Below, piece by piece: positions 62,811-64,000 of a DNA stretch of 64,000 nt. Origin of the DNA: Chersky-267 sp963744115. GTDB lineage: Bacteria > Chloroflexota > Limnocylindria > Limnocylindrales > CSP1-4. The position numbers and the translations under genes were made by a program. Every line of letters starts with the position of its first letter. Within the stretch, counting starts at the first letter, position 1. Location: the NCBI GenBank assembly GCA_963744115.1, contig CAVUSI010000003.1, positions 248,001 through 312,000 of the forward strand. Reading direction: 5' to 3'. The notes under the pieces are model-generated. The model did no database searches. It had not been told where the DNA came from and saw only the letters and a program-made list of their open reading frames with translations.

Positions 62811-63713
62811 TCACAGTTCATCGAACGCTCCGAAGTGACGAGCGACCAGCAGGTAGATGGCCATGATCCCGACCGGGACGAGGGCGAACGCCGCGGCGAA
62901 CGGGATGTCGCCGGCTACACCCTGGCTCTCATAGACGACGTTGCCGATGAACTGGGTGTTCGAGACGAGCGCCGGGATGATGTAGTCACCGAGCGTTAGG
63001 GAGAAGGTGAAGACGGATCCGGCGACCAGCGCCGGCATCGCCAACGGGAGCACGATCCGCCGGAACGTCGGCCCACCCTTGGCTCCCAGATCGGCCGATG
63101 CCTCGAGATACGACGTCGGAATCCGCTCGAGACCCGCATAGATCGGCAGGATCATGTAGGGGAGCCAGATATAGATGAAGACCACGGTCATCGACAGGTC
63201 GGACACCCCGAAGATGTCGCCGAACTGATCGAACCCGAACTGCTTGAACCCCCAGTCGAACAGTCCGTTAGGGGCGAGGATGACGCGCCATGCGTAGATC
63301 TTGACCAGGTAGCTGGCCCACAACGGGAGCAGGATCGACATGAACAGCAGAGCGCGCCGGCGCGGGGACGCCACCCGGGCCATGTAGTAGGCGATCGGGA
63401 AGGCGATGAGGGCGTCGACGACGGTCACGATCGCGGCGACGCCGACGGTCCGGAAGACGATCGCCCCATAGACCGGTTCCGTGAGGATCCGCTGGAAGTT
63501 CGCGAGCGTGAACTGCTTGACGACCTCGCCGGTCTGGGGATCGAGCGACCAGAACGCATAGGAGAAGAGCAGCGCCAGCGAACCGAAGTAGACGATCCCG
63601 AACCAGCCCGTCGGGGCGATGAGGAGCGCCCCGAGCTTGACCCGCGGGTGGCGGTGGAGCCACCCGAACAGGGATGTCTTCCGGCGCTGGGTCTCGGGCG
63701 AAATCGTCGTCAT
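62811..63713 (-). CDS. Polyamine-type ABC transporter permease (PotB-like)
   Basis: A 300-residue permease. The first helix (WFGIVYFGSLALLFSYAFWS) is followed by five more. The BPD motif IPTSYLEASADLGAKGGPTF and SVFTFSLTLGDYIIPALVSN are typical of spermidine/putrescine transporters (PotB/PotH). ATG 63713 starts 89 nt after the stop of the binding-protein gene. Confidence 0.88.
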   Translation of the reverse strand: MTTISPETQRRKTSLFGWLHRHPRVKLGALLIAPTGWFGIVYFGSLALLFSYAFWSLDPQTGEVVKQFTLANFQRILTEPVYGAIVFRTVGVAAIVTVVDALIAFPIAYYMARVASPRRRALLFMSILLPLWASYLVKIYAWRVILAPNGLFDWGFKQFGFDQFGDIFGVSDLSMTVVFIYIWLPYMILPIYAGLERIPTSYLEASADLGAKGGPTFRRIVLPLAMPALVAGSVFTFSLTLGDYIIPALVSNTQFIGNVVYESQGVAGDIPFAAAFALVPVGIMAIYLLVARHFGAFDEL

Positions 63714-63802
63714 GGAGAGTGCGGTCCGGCTCCCGTCACTCGGGCGAGGCCGGGGATCCGCGCTGGACCCCCGGCCCCTTGGGACTCTGCGTCAGCGGAG
63801 CG

Positions 63803-64000
63803 TCAGCCCCTGACCTTCGTGAACGCGGACACCCATTCGTCGTACGGGATGCAGGTATTGCCCCGGTCGTCGCCGCAGTCCCGAACCGGCGTCTTCCAGA
63901 AGCTGATCGCCTTGTAGAACGCCTCGTCCGTGACGTGGTATGCCGTGCAGAAGTCCTTGATCGCGTACGGCTTCGTGCTCGTATTCAGGATGTCGCAGGC
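63803..64000 (-). CDS. Extracellular solute-binding protein of the polyamine-type transporter, C-terminal end
   Basis: The last 65 codons of a gene cut by the window edge, read on the minus strand (NTSTKPYAIKDFCTAYHVTD, then FYKAISFWKTPVRDCGDD and TCIPYDEWVSAFTKVRG). Paired Cys and the WKTP and YDEWVSAFTKVRG-type end are found in PotD-like binding proteins of Actinobacteria and Chloroflexota. It is the first of three transporter genes (binding protein, PotB, PotC). The 89-nt space to PotB shows no clear site. Confidence 0.75.
   Translation of the reverse strand, partial: ACDILNTSTKPYAIKDFCTAYHVTDEAFYKAISFWKTPVRDCGDDRGNTCIPYDEWVSAFTKVRG

Overview
The window is a GC-rich chromosomal segment with frequent GTG/TTG starts and many 1-4 nt gene overlaps. 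At least nine genes have a -10-like hexamer exactly 6 nt upstream of the start codon, which suggests leaderless mRNAs. A b6-type cytochrome complex, an A2-type heme-copper oxidase with extra cupredoxin modules, duplicated CtaF-like helices, DUF5666 and lipoproteins with SxDGxxW repeats together suggest an uncultured aerobic Chloroflexota bacterium, perhaps of the Limnocylindria/Ellin6529 type. That placement is an inference from gene style; no rRNA is present. There is no CRISPR array, transposase, integrase or clear phage gene.

Region 1 (1-5.9 kb) is a tightly overlapping operon: TelA (end only), a substrate-binding/VWA lipoprotein, an XpaC-like membrane protein and a Clp-like ATPase with two intact D1-type AAA modules plus a third, degenerate D2-like module. 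It is followed by a small lipoprotein of four 15-residue DQWGH repeats. Region 2 (6-11 kb) is accessory: a frame-broken DUF1214/DUF1254 pair, a zinc-free alcohol dehydrogenase, two lipoproteins, a decayed fragment of a second dehydrogenase, and two 16-bp copies of the 3' end of the tRNA-Arg gene at 10961-11036.

Region 3 (11-34 kb) is mostly housekeeping and regulation: a MocR/PdxR regulator facing a pyridoxamine-oxidase-like gene, an M23 peptidase, an HD phosphohydrolase, a CAP protein, a WYL regulator, an amino-acid ABC transporter next to a glutamine-amidotransferase-class hydrolase, a LysM/NodB-like lipoprotein with lost metal ligands, a MerR-GAF-GAF-GGDEF protein, YbaK, HAD, thiamine pyrophosphokinase, a BCP peroxiredoxin and a PIG-L deacetylase.

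Region 4 (34-40.6 kb) is a respiratory operon: a GltD-like FAD/4Fe-4S oxidoreductase, cytochrome b6, subunit IV, Rieske protein, a cytochrome c-cupredoxin fusion and a membrane-anchored Kelch propeller. Region 5 (40.6-53.6 kb) has a rhodanese, DUF2203, a NodB deacetylase, tRNA-Lys, a large zinc-ribbon adenylate cyclase/ATPase, an MFS exporter, a GNAT enzyme, initiator tRNA, three LiaF/PspC-type envelope proteins and an ABC-2 exporter. Region 6 (53.6-60 kb) is the aa3-type oxidase cluster (redoxin, CtaF2-cupredoxin, small subunit, CoxIII, CoxI, CoxII-cupredoxin) with ctaG divergent. The b6 complex in region 4 and this oxidase probably form one electron route, with cupredoxin modules on the cytochrome c, on CoxII and on a subunit-IV-like protein. 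The right end holds threonine dehydratase, a DksA-like protein, a YHS protein with a possible CsoR-type operator, and a polyamine-type ABC transporter cut by the window edge.

Eight single-base frame breaks interrupt seven otherwise normal genes. Seven are one extra base, and most lie in short homopolymers. This looks more like residual consensus error than real gene decay, and the affected proteins are described in reconstructed form.
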